Assembly (NCBI RefSeq): GCF_047730175.1 | Contig: NZ_CP159833.1 | Location: forward strand, 682,001 to 746,000 | Source of the DNA: Marifrigoribacter sp047730175 | Lineage (GTDB): Bacteria; Bacteroidota; Bacteroidia; Flavobacteriales; Flavobacteriaceae | Reading direction: 5' to 3' | Length of the DNA stretch: 64,000 bases | In this document: positions 8,393-18,224 of the stretch, piece by piece | Numbering within the stretch: position 1 is the first letter of the stretch | Layout of the letters: each line of letters opens with the position of its first letter | Program-made: the position numbers and the translations under genes | Notes under the pieces: generated by a model | Seen by the model: the letters and a program-made list of their open reading frames with translations, nothing else | What the model was told of the DNA's origin: nothing | Databases searched by the model: none

Positions 8393-9430
8393 TTGCTTAT
8401 TTGCTAATTGGCCACAAGCTGCATCTATATCTTTTCCTCTACTTCTTCTAACAGTAACTGGAATGCGATTCTTTTCTAGATAATAAATATAATTTTCAAT
8501 AGCTTCATTATCTGCATACTGAAACATTCCATCATCTATAGGATTGTATTCTATTAAATTTACTTTACATGGAACGTACTTACAAAATTGTACCAAAGCA
8601 TCTACATCTTCTTGTTTGTCATTAATATCATTCCAAACAATATATTCGTAGGTGATTTTTCTTTTTGTTATAGCATACCAATACTCTAAAGACTCTTGTA
8701 AATCGCTTAAAGTAAAGCTCTTTGCGAAAGGCATAATTTGTTCTCTTGTTTCCTGAATAGCAGAATGTAATGAAACAGCTAAATTAAATTTTACTCCATC
8801 ATCGGCTAATTTCTTTATCATTTTAGGAACTCCAGAAGTAGAAAGTGTAATTCTCTTGGAAGACATACCTAAGCCTTCTTCCGAAGTAATTTTATCTATC
8901 GCAGCTAATACGTTCTTATAGTTCATAAGAGGCTCTCCCATGCCCATAAAAACAATATTAGATAAAGGTCTTTTATAGTATAACTTACTTTCCTTATCAA
9001 TTGCCATTACCTGATCAAAAATTTCATCAGGATTAAGGTTGCGCATTCTTTTTAACCGTGCTGTTGCACAGAATTTACAATCTAAACTACATCCCACTTG
9101 AGAGGAAACACAGGCTGTTGTTCTTTTTTTTGTTGGAATTAGTACCGATTCTACAATGAGTCCATCGTGTAATTTCACACCATTTTTAATGGTTCCATCA
9201 TTACTTTTCTGAATACTATCAACTTCAATGTGATTTATTTCGAAATTGTTTTTTAGATGATTTCGAGTTTCTATTGAAATATTGGTCATATCATCAAAAA
9301 CATGGGCGCCTTTATTCCAAAGCCATTCATATACTTGATTGCCCCGAAAAGGCTTGTCCCCTATACTTTCAAAGAAATCTCTTAATTCTTCTTTTGATAA
9401 GGCTCTTATGTCTTTTTTTTCTGAACTCAT
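8390..9430 (-). CDS. rlmN: dual-specificity 23S rRNA/tRNA adenine C2-methyltransferase RlmN
   Basis: A radical-SAM enzyme that methylates C2 of A2503 in 23S rRNA and A37 in some tRNAs. The cluster-binding motif reads GCSLDCKFCATA (CxxxCxxC), followed by NIVFMGMGEPLMNY and STSGVPKMI. The N-terminal RNA-binding part reads EELRDFFESIGDKPFRGNQVYEWLW. The C-terminal catalytic Cys lies in DAACGQLA. A longer frame from an ATG at 9448 exists, but the ATG at 9430 (MSSEKKDI) gives the usual family N-terminus, so I chose it. It is flanked by terminators on both sides and is thus a single-gene unit. Confidence 0.95.
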   Translation of the reverse strand: MSSEKKDIRALSKEELRDFFESIGDKPFRGNQVYEWLWNKGAHVFDDMTNISIETRNHLKNNFEINHIEVDSIQKSNDGTIKNGVKLHDGLIVESVLIPTKKRTTACVSSQVGCSLDCKFCATARLKRMRNLNPDEIFDQVMAIDKESKLYYKRPLSNIVFMGMGEPLMNYKNVLAAIDKITSEEGLGMSSKRITLSTSGVPKMIKKLADDGVKFNLAVSLHSAIQETREQIMPFAKSFTLSDLQESLEYWYAITKRKITYEYIVWNDINDKQEDVDALVQFCKYVPCKVNLIEYNPIDDGMFQYADNEAIENYIYYLEKNRIPVTVRRSRGKDIDAACGQLANKQ

Positions 9431-9465
9431 AGACTGCAAAAATATCATTAAAAAAGCAGAAAAAG

Positions 9466-9496
9466 CAAAAGCCTCTTAATAACTAAGAAGCTTTTT
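9466..9496 (-). terminator. terminator downstream of the secreted protease gene
   Basis: Read on minus, an 11-bp stem with one mismatch (GCTTCTTA pairing TAAGAGGC, flanked by A/T pairs) ends in CTTTTGCTTTTT, just behind the stop of the protease gene at 9520. Confidence 0.6.
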
Positions 9497-9519
9497 AAAT
9501 ATATTTTATAAAAATACTA

Positions 9520-11175
9520 TTATTCTATTACTATTTTCTTTGTAATGTCAGCATTACTACCAGAATCGATTAAATGTAAAAGATAAATTCCAATAGGTAA
9601 TTCTTCTACGTTTATAACATTATATGTGTTATATAAATCTCCTTTGATTACCTCTTGGCCTAATATATTAAATATCTCATATGTTAAATGAGGATATCTT
9701 GTATTCATTATGGTAATTGTAGTGCTTGCAGGATTCGGATAAATATCTAATTGACCTGTTAATTCAAGATCTGGAATACTTAATGAGTTTTGCATACTTC
9801 CAATTGACATTTCTCCTGAGTTTATTGGATCTAACCAATCAATCAATCTTGTATCTGAAGAAGTTCCTGAATTCCAAGAAACTCCAAATCTTCCATATAT
9901 ATCGTAATCATTATTGTTTTGAAAACCAGTACAATTTGAAAGTCCTGCATATAGTTGACCTATAATACTCCCTTCTTCATTAAATAGTGGTGATCCAGAA
10001 GATCCACTTTCAGTGGTTCCAAGTTCCCATCCATCTCCTTGACCTACAGAAACTCCGCCAACTAACCAAACCTCGGTTCCATTTGCGTTTTCTTTAACTG
10101 CTCCAGAATCATCTCTACATATTTTCATTATGTCTCCGTTAGGATGATGTATTCCGACTTCAAACTCAGGTAGGGTGCCAGAATGGTCCCAACCAGCAAA
10201 AGTAACATCCCAGGCGTTTGGTATACTATTAAACATCTCGACTAATGCGAAATCACTTAATGGATTACTTGCTCTAAGATCAGCTCCACTCATAGTGAAA
10301 TTTGATTCGATATCTAAACTTTCTTCTTCTCCGGAACAAATTGGATTTGGGCTCATCCAATTAAAACGTATTACCCAAAAACTTGGGTCACTATATTCTA
10401 AACAATGATTTGCAGTAAGCAAATAGGGTGTTTTATCGGAACTTGTATTGTTTAATAATGAAGCGGAACATAGATATCCATTCCCTAAATTTAATAAAGC
10501 AACTGCTTTTTTAAGGATGTCTTTTTTAGGTTCAAAATCATCACCTACAGAACAATTTACATCAAAGTTACAATCTCCTGAATCATTTAAACCCCTTATG
10601 TTTTCAACATAACGGTTTACATTCCCCATTCTATAACCATGAATAATACCCCCTATTTCTAGTTGGACTGTTCCTGAAATCTCTTTTGGCTCATAGTATT
10701 CGACCAAAATAACATCTCCTGTTATAAACCAAGAACCTAATTTATTGTTTATTCTGTTATTATCCTTAGTATATGTTTTTGACAAATCTGTTCTATCTTC
10801 ACTATATAAATGTAATCGAGCGCCTTCTGGAAGATGAAAATCATTAAAATTTACACTTAGATTTAATGCTTCTGGAGATTTTATAGCTATTTGCCATAGT
10901 TTACTACCATCGGCTAATTCTGTCCAAACACCCTCTTCATTTAAATTTAATATTAAAGGACGTTCTAAACCATAGCGCCAAGGCATGCTTTTATCTAAAT
11001 CATTAATACTATCTTCAATTGCTATTCCTTCTAGATCAATTGGAGGCAATTCAATTAAACTAACCGTTCGATTTAAATCTATACCCCAACTTATGGGCAA
11101 TAACTTCTCTTCCTCTTGTGAAAAAGAGTTAAAAAGAAAACAAAAAAACAAAATGAAAAGTACCTTTTTTTTCAC
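9520..11175 (-). CDS. secreted trypsin-like serine protease, lysyl-endopeptidase type, with T9SS sorting domain
   Basis: A 551-residue exported protease. A signal peptide covers residues 1-19 (cleavage near FSQ). The N-terminal propeptide-like part runs to about 195. The chymotrypsin-fold catalytic domain spans about 200-440 with the triad His257 (LLTANHC), Asp308 (LSDFALVEM) and Ser395 (SGSSGSPLF). Cys-rich features CNFDVNC near 202 and CSASLLNN near 236 resemble Achromobacter/Lysobacter lysyl endopeptidases. The last 80 residues (LDIYPNPAST, YEIFNILGQEVIKG, PIGIYLLHL) form a T9SS type A sorting domain. It should act outside the cell on proteins. A cleavage preference for Lys is inferred from similarity and not shown. 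Confidence 0.9.
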   Translation of the reverse strand: MKKKVLFILFFCFLFNSFSQEEEKLLPISWGIDLNRTVSLIELPPIDLEGIAIEDSINDLDKSMPWRYGLERPLILNLNEEGVWTELADGSKLWQIAIKSPEALNLSVNFNDFHLPEGARLHLYSEDRTDLSKTYTKDNNRINNKLGSWFITGDVILVEYYEPKEISGTVQLEIGGIIHGYRMGNVNRYVENIRGLNDSGDCNFDVNCSVGDDFEPKKDILKKAVALLNLGNGYLCSASLLNNTSSDKTPYLLTANHCLEYSDPSFWVIRFNWMSPNPICSGEEESLDIESNFTMSGADLRASNPLSDFALVEMFNSIPNAWDVTFAGWDHSGTLPEFEVGIHHPNGDIMKICRDDSGAVKENANGTEVWLVGGVSVGQGDGWELGTTESGSSGSPLFNEEGSIIGQLYAGLSNCTGFQNNNDYDIYGRFGVSWNSGTSSDTRLIDWLDPINSGEMSIGSMQNSLSIPDLELTGQLDIYPNPASTTITIMNTRYPHLTYEIFNILGQEVIKGDLYNTYNVINVEELPIGIYLLHLIDSGSNADITKKIVIE

Positions 11176-11250
11176 TTTAAAATTAGCTTTAGATTAGTTT
11201 AAGTCCACTAATTTACTTTATTATATTGATATTTGAAAATCAAATCGTTA

Positions 11251-11286
11251 TAAAAAAAAATCCTGATTAAGTATCAGGATTTTTTA
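11251..11286. terminator. bidirectional rho-independent terminator
   Basis: An 8-bp perfect stem (ATCCTGAT at 11260-11267 with ATCAGGAT at 11273-11280, 5-nt loop) lies between an A9 and a T6 tract. It lies behind queA on minus. The T tract on plus would act on antisense transcripts only. Confidence 0.75.
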
Positions 11287-11293
11287 AATTTCA

Positions 11294-12343
11294 TTATATA
11301 ATTAACATTGCGTCTCCATAGGTATAAAAACGATACTTTTCCTTTATTGCTTCAGCATAAGCTTCTTTAATAAATTCATATCCTGCAAAGGCAGAAACCA
11401 TCATTAATAATGTAGATTTTGGTGTATGAAAATTGGTAATCATCATATTAGCTATACTAAATTCATGTGGAGGGAAAAGAAACTTATTAGTCCAACCTGA
11501 GTAATCATTTAATGTACCGCTTGAAGAAACTGAGCTCTCTAAAGCTCTCATAGATGTAGTTCCTACAGCACAAATTCGTTTTTTATTAGAAATACCCGTA
11601 TTAATAATTTTTGCTGTTATTTCATCAATATTAATTTCTTCTGAATCCATTTTATGTTTAGAAAGGTCTTCAACTTCAACCGAGCTAAAAGTTCCTAAAC
11701 CAACGTGAAGTGTTACTTCAGCAAAATTTACTCCTTTTATTTCAAGACGTTTTAATAAATGTTTAGAAAAGTGTAAACCTGCTGTTGGAGCTGCAACTGC
11801 ACCTTCATTTTTAGCATAAATAGTTTGGTATCTTTCTGCATCTTCAGGCTCTACATCTCTTTTAATATATTTTGGAAGTGGTGTTTGCCCTAAATCTGTT
11901 AATTTTTGACGAAATTCATCGTAAGGTCCATCAAATAAAAACCGAAGTGTTCTTCCTCTAGAGGTTGTGTTATCTATAACTTCTGCTACTAAAGATTCAT
12001 CTTCTCCAAAATATAGCTTATTTCCAATTCTTATTTTTCTAGCAGGATCCACTAATACATCCCAAAGTCTAGTTTCAGTATTTAATTCACGCAGCAAAAA
12101 AACTTCGATACGAGCTCCTGTTTTTTCTTTATTACCATATAAACGTGCTGGAAATACTTTTGTATTATTTAATACAAGTACATCATCTTCATCTAAATAA
12201 TCGATAAAATCCTTGAACATTTTATGCTCAATGGTTCCTTCTTTTCTATTTAAAACCATTAAACGAGCTTCATCACGATTTGGTGCTGGATATTCAGCTA
12301 ACAATTCTTCTGGAAGTTCAAAATTAAATTTGGAGAGTTTCAT
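11294..12343 (-). CDS. queA: S-adenosylmethionine:tRNA ribosyltransferase-isomerase
   Basis: A 349-residue enzyme (351 if the ATG at 12349 is used) that transfers and isomerises the ribosyl moiety of SAM onto 7-aminomethyl-7-deazaguanine in tRNA, giving epoxyqueuosine. Family landmarks: ELPEELLAEYPAPNRDEARLMV near the N-terminus, DDVLVLNNTKVFPARL near 55, APTAGLHFSKHLL near 187, EVTLHVGLGTF near 210, MDSEEINI near 230 and FHTPKSTLLMMVSAFAG near 310. The start at 12343 (MKLSKF) fits the family best. It follows aroA with a 75-bp gap and may be the last gene of the aromatic operon or have its own promoter. Confidence 0.96.
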   Translation of the reverse strand: MKLSKFNFELPEELLAEYPAPNRDEARLMVLNRKEGTIEHKMFKDFIDYLDEDDVLVLNNTKVFPARLYGNKEKTGARIEVFLLRELNTETRLWDVLVDPARKIRIGNKLYFGEDESLVAEVIDNTTSRGRTLRFLFDGPYDEFRQKLTDLGQTPLPKYIKRDVEPEDAERYQTIYAKNEGAVAAPTAGLHFSKHLLKRLEIKGVNFAEVTLHVGLGTFSSVEVEDLSKHKMDSEEINIDEITAKIINTGISNKKRICAVGTTSMRALESSVSSSGTLNDYSGWTNKFLFPPHEFSIANMMITNFHTPKSTLLMMVSAFAGYEFIKEAYAEAIKEKYRFYTYGDAMLII

Positions 12344-12424
12344 TCCCATAGTACGATATATTATAGTTTAAAATTGGCAAATATACAACCTCGAGATAGG
12401 GGTTGTCAAGTAAATAACAGTTTA

Positions 12425-13663
12425 TTATTTATAATCGATTAAAACACCTGTGCTTTCAAGGTCTTTCCAAAAATTTGGATATGATTTGTTTACTACTTTT
12501 GGAGAAACAATTGCAATGTTTGTTAACATGGCAAGAGGAGCAAATGCCATTGCCATTCTATGATCTTCGTAGGTATCAATTACTACATCTGGAATTATAT
12601 TTTTAGCTGGATACAATTTAAAACTATCATTTGTAATGATTACTTCTGCTCCCAATTTTTCAAGCTCAGTTTCAAGTGCCTTTAAACGATCCGTTTCTTT
12701 TATTTTTAACGTAGATAATCCTCTTAATTTACAAGGTATTTTCAATCCAAAACATGTAACAGCAATAGTCTGAGCAATATCAGGTGCATCTGATAAATCT
12801 ATATTTATATTTTCAAAATAGTTCGTTTTTACTTTTGAAATAGTTATTTCATTATTCGAAGTGTTAAATGTAGTTTCAACTCCTAATAACTTATAAATAG
12901 TTGGCAAAATTGAATCCGCCTGTAAACTGTTTTTCTGAAAACATTTCAGGGTAATCGTTTTAAAATTAGACAATGCGACCAAACTATAGTAATAGGAGGC
13001 CGAACTCCAATCTGACTCAATGATTATTTTTTTGGCTTTTATTTTACTAGCCGGTAAAATTTTAATTATTTTATAGAAAAAAGTACAATTAACCCCTAAC
13101 TCTTTTAACAAGTCAATCGACATCATAAGGTAAGGCTTAGATGTGATTATTCCTTTAAGCTTTATTGTTAAACCATTTGGTAAAGAAGGAGCTATCAATA
13201 TTAATGCAGAAATATATTGACTACTGATATTTGCATCTAACTCTACTTCATTCTTTACTAATTCTTTACCTTTAATTAACAAAGGTGGAAACCCTTCATT
13301 TTCTAAATATTCTATATCTGCACCTAATTGCTTTAATGCATCCACTAATATTTTTATAGGACGTTGTTTCATTCTTTCACTACCTGTTAGGGTAATTTCC
13401 GAACCTTGTCTTGTTGAAAAATAAGCGGTTAAAAATCGCATCGCAGTACCTGCATGATTTATATCAATAACTTGTTCCTTAGACTCTAGAGCGTTTTGTA
13501 TAACTATAGTATCATTACAATTTGACACATTATCAATTTGAAGGTTAGGATATAGTTGTTGCAGTATTAATAGCCGATTTGACTCACTTTTAGAACCTGA
13601 AATATCAATTATTGAATTAATATTCCCTTTTAATTTTGAATTATATGATAGATAAGCATTCAT
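12425..13663 (-). CDS. aroA: 3-phosphoshikimate 1-carboxyvinyltransferase (EPSP synthase)
   Basis: A 412-residue enzyme that joins phosphoenolpyruvate to shikimate 3-phosphate in the shikimate pathway. Motifs seen: SGSKSESNRLLILQQL near residue 22 (phosphate-binding Lys/Ser), NHAGTAMRFLTAYFSTR near 74, LTGSERMKQRPI near 95, SSQYISALILIAP near 147, LSDAPDIAQTIAVTC near 290 and KETDRLKALETELEKLGA near 320. The first motif, SGSKSESNR, is the variant typical of Bacteroidota. It overlaps the preceding small membrane protein gene by one base. It is the distal shikimate gene of the minus-strand run that begins with pheA, whose leader carries an attenuator. Confidence 0.95.
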   Translation of the reverse strand: MNAYLSYNSKLKGNINSIIDISGSKSESNRLLILQQLYPNLQIDNVSNCNDTIVIQNALESKEQVIDINHAGTAMRFLTAYFSTRQGSEITLTGSERMKQRPIKILVDALKQLGADIEYLENEGFPPLLIKGKELVKNEVELDANISSQYISALILIAPSLPNGLTIKLKGIITSKPYLMMSIDLLKELGVNCTFFYKIIKILPASKIKAKKIIIESDWSSASYYYSLVALSNFKTITLKCFQKNSLQADSILPTIYKLLGVETTFNTSNNEITISKVKTNYFENINIDLSDAPDIAQTIAVTCFGLKIPCKLRGLSTLKIKETDRLKALETELEKLGAEVIITNDSFKLYPAKNIIPDVVIDTYEDHRMAMAFAPLAMLTNIAIVSPKVVNKSYPNFWKDLESTGVLIDYK

Positions 13664-13905
13664 TATTGTACCTCGTCTTTTTTTAATTTAGCCCTAAACT
13701 TTCCAAAAGTAACTAAAAATCCATAAATAAAACCACACAGCAAAAGGCCTAAAAAAGTATTGACTGGATTTTGAATTGCAGTAAAATATTCCATTTTAAA
13801 ACCTTCGATAGCCCATTTAACAACAACAAAAAGCACAATAAAAGCAATGCCTAATGAAAAAACAGACTTCCAAAACCCTTGCAATGAAATTACTTTAGAG
13901 AACAT
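13663..13905 (-). CDS. small two-helix membrane protein, function unknown
   Basis: An 80-residue protein with two clear membrane segments, about 14-33 (FSLGIAFIVLFVVVKWAI) and 47-66 (VNTFLGLLLCGFIYGFLVTF), and a basic C-terminus (KFRAKLKKDEVQ) that would be cytoplasmic. I do not recognise a named family. It is embedded in the operon between the MazG-type gene (1-bp gap) and aroA (1-bp overlap), and that tight packing supports it being a real translated gene. Confidence 0.75.
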   Translation of the reverse strand: MFSKVISLQGFWKSVFSLGIAFIVLFVVVKWAIEGFKMEYFTAIQNPVNTFLGLLLCGFIYGFLVTFGKFRAKLKKDEVQ

Positions 13906-13906
13906 A

Positions 13907-14233
13907 TTATTTTAATTTTTTATTTGAATGGTGTCTATCATGATCGCGTTCAGACTTTAATTTAAGTTTTTTGTCAAAAGCTTCTTGCAGATTGACTCCA
14001 GTTTGGTTTGCCAAACATAACACAACAAACAGGACATCTGCTAATTCTTCACCTAAATCTTTACCTTTATCGCTTTCTTTTTCACTTTGTTCACCATATC
14101 TTCTTGCAATAATACGTGCCACTTCACCTACTTCTTCAGTTAGTTGAGCCATGTTCGTTAGCTCGTTAAAGTATCGAACTCCATGTTCTTTAATCCAATT
14201 ATCCACTTCGAGCTGTGCGCCTTCTAAACTCAT
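13907..14233 (-). CDS. MazG-type nucleotide pyrophosphohydrolase
   Basis: A 108-residue all-alpha NTP pyrophosphohydrolase of the MazG-like superfamily. The metal-binding acids are visible: QLTEEVGEVARIIAR (about residues 28-42; the ExxE motif) and LGEELADVLFVVLCLANQTG (about 63-82; ExxD motif). It probably hydrolyses non-canonical or excess (d)NTPs to monophosphate and pyrophosphate, thus sanitising the nucleotide pool; the precise substrate is not predictable. Only 2 bp separate it from the DUF3857 gene upstream, so it is part of the long minus-strand operon. Confidence 0.85.
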   Translation of the reverse strand: MSLEGAQLEVDNWIKEHGVRYFNELTNMAQLTEEVGEVARIIARRYGEQSEKESDKGKDLGEELADVLFVVLCLANQTGVNLQEAFDKKLKLKSERDHDRHHSNKKLK

Positions 14234-14235
14234 GA

Positions 14236-16245
14236 TTATTCTGTTTTTTTAAGAACTACTTTTTCATTTTCTTTTTCAATAAATAATTGATAAAATCCTT
14301 TTAAATTTTCATATTCTGAAGAATCAATCATTGGATTATTTATTGAAAGCTCTGTAGATAATTGAATTTTATTTCCTGTATTAGATATTTGAAATCTAAA
14401 ACTACCTAAATTTTGACCAAAACCAAAATTCGTGTTTTCCGGCATTGATTCTACTTCATAGCCTTCAGGAATTTCTATAGTTATTATATTTCTAATCTTT
14501 CTAGAAAATTCGAAATCTACTGGATAATTTCTTGTTTCTGATGTAAAAATAGATTCTTTTCTAGCCAAAAACAACAAAGGGGTTATATAAAGTTTCTCGC
14601 CAATTTCTTCAACAAGGTCTGAAGTTTCAAAATTATACTTTAGAGTTATTGGTTTATAAAGCGTTTTTAGATTTCCAAATTCAATGTTTGTTAATTCTGT
14701 TTCTCCTTTATTATTTTCTAATTTTTTTTGTATATCACTCTCATTTAAAGAGGTATAATCAGATCTCATTTCTTTTGAAAAATGACCTGTATACCTTGAT
14801 TGAAGTGAACCGCTTACATTAAAATCTGAATCGATCGTACTTTTTAACATGGCACTAATATTTGCAGCGTTACTTGGTATTAATGAAACCCAAGCAGAGC
14901 TTCCATCTTTTCTAATAATACGGCCTTGCCAATTCATTAACTTTGCATCTAATATATCGATCTCATTATTATTATTAGTTGCATCTAATAATAGTACTTT
15001 GTTATTTAATTCGACCCCAGAAATTACTGCATTAAAACCGAATCGAGTTGGAAAAACAGAGATTCCATTCCCTTTTGTACTCACTAATATTGGGTTAGCA
15101 TTAATTCTTGCATAACGCAACATAGCTGTTAGCATTAAATTAATTTCTGCCATTCCACCAACCTCATTTTTATATGCAGTTTTAACCCCCTTATCTGTAT
15201 AAAAACCATAAAATGAATTCCAATTCATTTTATTTTTTACATAGTCAAAAATTAGTTTAATTTTTTCATTAGTATCACTAACACCACTTATTAGGTTATC
15301 AATGTCTTTTGAAAAATAATTCGATTTTTCAAGTTCTGAGCCAAAAGATTCAGAGTCATAAATGGATTCTGAAACAGCTTCCCAAGAAGTTGTATAGTTT
15401 TCACCAACAGAATTAGGAAACTTAGTATAAGCTAATTCAAACTTTAAAGAAGACATATAGTTTTCTATATTTCCTGCATACACTTCTTCTTTTAATGCAG
15501 GTACATTCGTTAAGTTAACTTTATATATATTTTCTCTAAAAGTAACTTCAGATGTTTCCGTTTTATAAGTAATCTGATCTCCAGAAGGGGCCGATGTATA
15601 TCGAAATTGCATTTTTCTATCTCTTGCATCTCTTTTAATATCAATTGGAATCCATCCTTTTGTATGTGTTTTATAATTTAAATATTCAGGAACATCGAAG
15701 GTCATACTAACAGCATTAACTGGAATTCTTTCTTGAAATCTATAATCATCGATATTACCAATAAATGGAGATTTTAAAGTGTATTTATATTCAATCACAC
15801 AACCTTCTTTTAAATTAGGCATTGTAAATTTTTTCGATTTATAATACTTATTTAGTTTTTCATCAAAAATTCCATCCTTTTTTAACTTTATTTCTTTAAT
15901 TTTTGCTCCTTCTGAAAAATATGTATAGCCTTTCAAAGAAGTCAATTCTTCTTTATTTGATCCACTCCCTTGGTATAATCTAATTTCTTTATTTGCCCAA
16001 TCGAATCCTTCTTTTTTATAAATTTTTACTCTTTCAAAAACTTCAGTAACTAAATAAAACCCTCCATTTTCGACATATTCATATCTTGTTTTATATTCTC
16101 TGTAAAGTATTGCTGCATTAGCAGATGGGTCTGTAAGACTCTCTTGTTGTTGTAATTCTTCAATAGATACTTTTCCAAATTTAAAATTTTGAGCTACTGA
16201 AAATTGTGCAAAACATACTGCTAGAATTAAAATATACTTATTCAT
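14236..16245 (-). CDS. DUF3857/transglutaminase-like protein with lost catalytic residues
   Basis: A 669-residue exported protein: signal peptide 1-18 (LAVCFAQFSVAQ), DUF3857 domain (about 50-260; YEYVENGGFYLVTEVFERVKIY, FTMPNLKEGCVIEYKY), transglutaminase-like domain (about 320-430) and a C-terminal beta domain. In the transglutaminase fold the nucleophile position reads Met365 (VGGMAEINLML, where active relatives have GDCK) and the His position reads Asn405 (FGFNAVIS), while the Asp of LLLDAT remains. It should therefore be non-catalytic. It lies 22 bp after a DUF3857 paralogue that keeps the triad. Envelope location is predicted; the role is unknown. Confidence 0.85.
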   Translation of the reverse strand: MNKYILILAVCFAQFSVAQNFKFGKVSIEELQQQESLTDPSANAAILYREYKTRYEYVENGGFYLVTEVFERVKIYKKEGFDWANKEIRLYQGSGSNKEELTSLKGYTYFSEGAKIKEIKLKKDGIFDEKLNKYYKSKKFTMPNLKEGCVIEYKYTLKSPFIGNIDDYRFQERIPVNAVSMTFDVPEYLNYKTHTKGWIPIDIKRDARDRKMQFRYTSAPSGDQITYKTETSEVTFRENIYKVNLTNVPALKEEVYAGNIENYMSSLKFELAYTKFPNSVGENYTTSWEAVSESIYDSESFGSELEKSNYFSKDIDNLISGVSDTNEKIKLIFDYVKNKMNWNSFYGFYTDKGVKTAYKNEVGGMAEINLMLTAMLRYARINANPILVSTKGNGISVFPTRFGFNAVISGVELNNKVLLLDATNNNNEIDILDAKLMNWQGRIIRKDGSSAWVSLIPSNAANISAMLKSTIDSDFNVSGSLQSRYTGHFSKEMRSDYTSLNESDIQKKLENNKGETELTNIEFGNLKTLYKPITLKYNFETSDLVEEIGEKLYITPLLFLARKESIFTSETRNYPVDFEFSRKIRNIITIEIPEGYEVESMPENTNFGFGQNLGSFRFQISNTGNKIQLSTELSINNPMIDSSEYENLKGFYQLFIEKENEKVVLKKTE

Positions 16246-16267
16246 GATTTCAATGAGTATTTGATGG

Positions 16268-18166
16268 TTATTTTTTCTTTAAAATTATTTTTGTTCTATC
16301 TAATTTTGTTACTTTTTTTCTAAAACTCCTATAATTCATATATTCTTCTGGAGGAAAATCTCCCTTTTTTAATATGAATTGACGATAGTACTCAAATGTA
16401 GTATCATCTATGTTTTTGAACCTAATAGTATAACTTCCAAATTTATTTTCTATTGATATATTTTCTGGCAATACATCTACCATATAATTATTTGGCAACT
16501 TAATTACTATAGAATCATTATCAATAAAACCGGATGAAATATATAGTTTTTGTTTTCGATTATTTATTCTAGGAGGAACATTTTGAATTTGATTAAAAAC
16601 ATTAGGACAAAATAATAAATCTTCCCCTATAGTAGAGCAATAATTAGGGATATCCATTTCTAATTTTTCAGTAAAAATAATATCCTCTTTATTGTCATTT
16701 ATTTCAATATTTTTTAAAACATAGCCATTGATATATCCCCATTTATCTAAATAATGTTTTTTAAGATCTTCATTGCTTTTTCTCTCTAAGACATACTTCC
16801 TATCGTACTGTAATCCCTTATAAGTCCTAACATAATTAGAAGTAACATACCCATTCCTATTTATATTTAATGTGGCTTGTGTATCTTGAGTGTTACCAGT
16901 ATAATCATACACTTTGGTGTGCACTACCTTTCCACCTTCTTTTGTGAATATTAATACGTCCCTATCATCAGTAAAATTACCTAAATATCCAAAAGGTGTA
17001 TCTTGACTAGTACATTCTAACCAAACAATTTCATCATCATCTTGAATTCCTAAAATTGCATGGTTCCCTTGCATTCCGGTAAATTCTTTTGTGATATCAA
17101 TTTCGTTATCACCAGCAAATAATACAGTATAATATGAAGGAATTTCAAGAACATCTAATATTGCTTTTGTATAATTTGTAAGTGCTTTACAATCCCCATA
17201 ACTTAATTTGTCCACATCTGAAGCTAACATTGGTTTCCAGCCACCTATATCTATCTGAACACTTATATAACGCACCTTTTCTTGTAGGTAATTATAAACT
17301 ATTCTTGCTTTTTTTATATTATTAGTTTCATTATGAACCAAATTTTTAATTTCCAGAATGGTAGATTCAGGTAAGTCACTAACATCATGCATTAAATTAG
17401 ATTGCATCCAAGAACCAAACTCTTGCCAATTCTCAGCATACCCTTGTACTCCTTTTAATGAAAATCGATGAAGTGCAAAAGATATAGATGGCAATATTTT
17501 TGATTTGTGTGGACTATATTCTTCGTATTTTATTGATTTAATATTGCTTACTTCGCAAATGAATTCATTCGGGTTTTCAGATATTGAAATAGTATAACCC
17601 TCTAAATTTTTTGTGAATAATTTTGGTTTATTCGTTGGGTCAAATTTAATGCGATAAGAACTTTTCCAAGTACTCCTTGAAAATCCTTTAACAGGGTTCC
17701 AATCTGAAATAAACGCAGTGGTATTATTTTTAACAATAGATTTAAAAATAACAATATAAGGATACGTTGTAGGAATATAATTTAAATACAACACTCTATC
17801 ATCAGTATAAATCGATCCATTACTTACAGCACTTACATCTTTGAAATTACGTTTTTTAAAATGATCTATTTCGTTACCAAATACATCATAAACATATATT
17901 TCAATTTTATCAATTTTAGTGTCTTTATCATAAAATTCATGTGTTCTAACATTATTTTTCCCCTTTTTATTCAATACCAATTGAACTTGATATTTACTTA
18001 TAACTTGTTTGCCAAGTTGAGTAACATCAATCTCTATTTTTTCATCAAGCAACACACTATTTGTTCCTTTTAATAAATCTGCTGGAACATCCGCTAAGGT
18101 ATATGTAGTTTGAGAGTATGTTTGTGTAAGAAACCCTAATAATAAAAATAAAATTTTTATACGCAT
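16268..18166 (-). CDS. DUF3857 and transglutaminase domain protein with intact triad
   Basis: A 632-residue exported protein with a signal peptide (1-18, FLLLGFLTQTYSQ), an N-terminal DUF3857 domain (about 50-230) and a transglutaminase-like domain (about 260-400). The catalytic Cys326 sits in SYGDCKALTNY and His369 in GNHAILG; the third position is WLECTSQ, with Glu in place of the usual Asp. The C-terminal part is beta-rich. These proteins are common in Bacteroidota, exported to the periplasm or surface, and of undetermined function (peptidase, ligase or structural). It shares an operon with the degenerate paralogue downstream. Confidence 0.85.
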   Translation of the reverse strand: MRIKILFLLLGFLTQTYSQTTYTLADVPADLLKGTNSVLLDEKIEIDVTQLGKQVISKYQVQLVLNKKGKNNVRTHEFYDKDTKIDKIEIYVYDVFGNEIDHFKKRNFKDVSAVSNGSIYTDDRVLYLNYIPTTYPYIVIFKSIVKNNTTAFISDWNPVKGFSRSTWKSSYRIKFDPTNKPKLFTKNLEGYTISISENPNEFICEVSNIKSIKYEEYSPHKSKILPSISFALHRFSLKGVQGYAENWQEFGSWMQSNLMHDVSDLPESTILEIKNLVHNETNNIKKARIVYNYLQEKVRYISVQIDIGGWKPMLASDVDKLSYGDCKALTNYTKAILDVLEIPSYYTVLFAGDNEIDITKEFTGMQGNHAILGIQDDDEIVWLECTSQDTPFGYLGNFTDDRDVLIFTKEGGKVVHTKVYDYTGNTQDTQATLNINRNGYVTSNYVRTYKGLQYDRKYVLERKSNEDLKKHYLDKWGYINGYVLKNIEINDNKEDIIFTEKLEMDIPNYCSTIGEDLLFCPNVFNQIQNVPPRINNRKQKLYISSGFIDNDSIVIKLPNNYMVDVLPENISIENKFGSYTIRFKNIDDTTFEYYRQFILKKGDFPPEEYMNYRSFRKKVTKLDRTKIILKKK

Positions 18167-18224
18167 AGCTGATATTAAAAGGGGAGAAACAAAATTAATC
18201 TCTTATAGCAATAAAAAAAATAAA

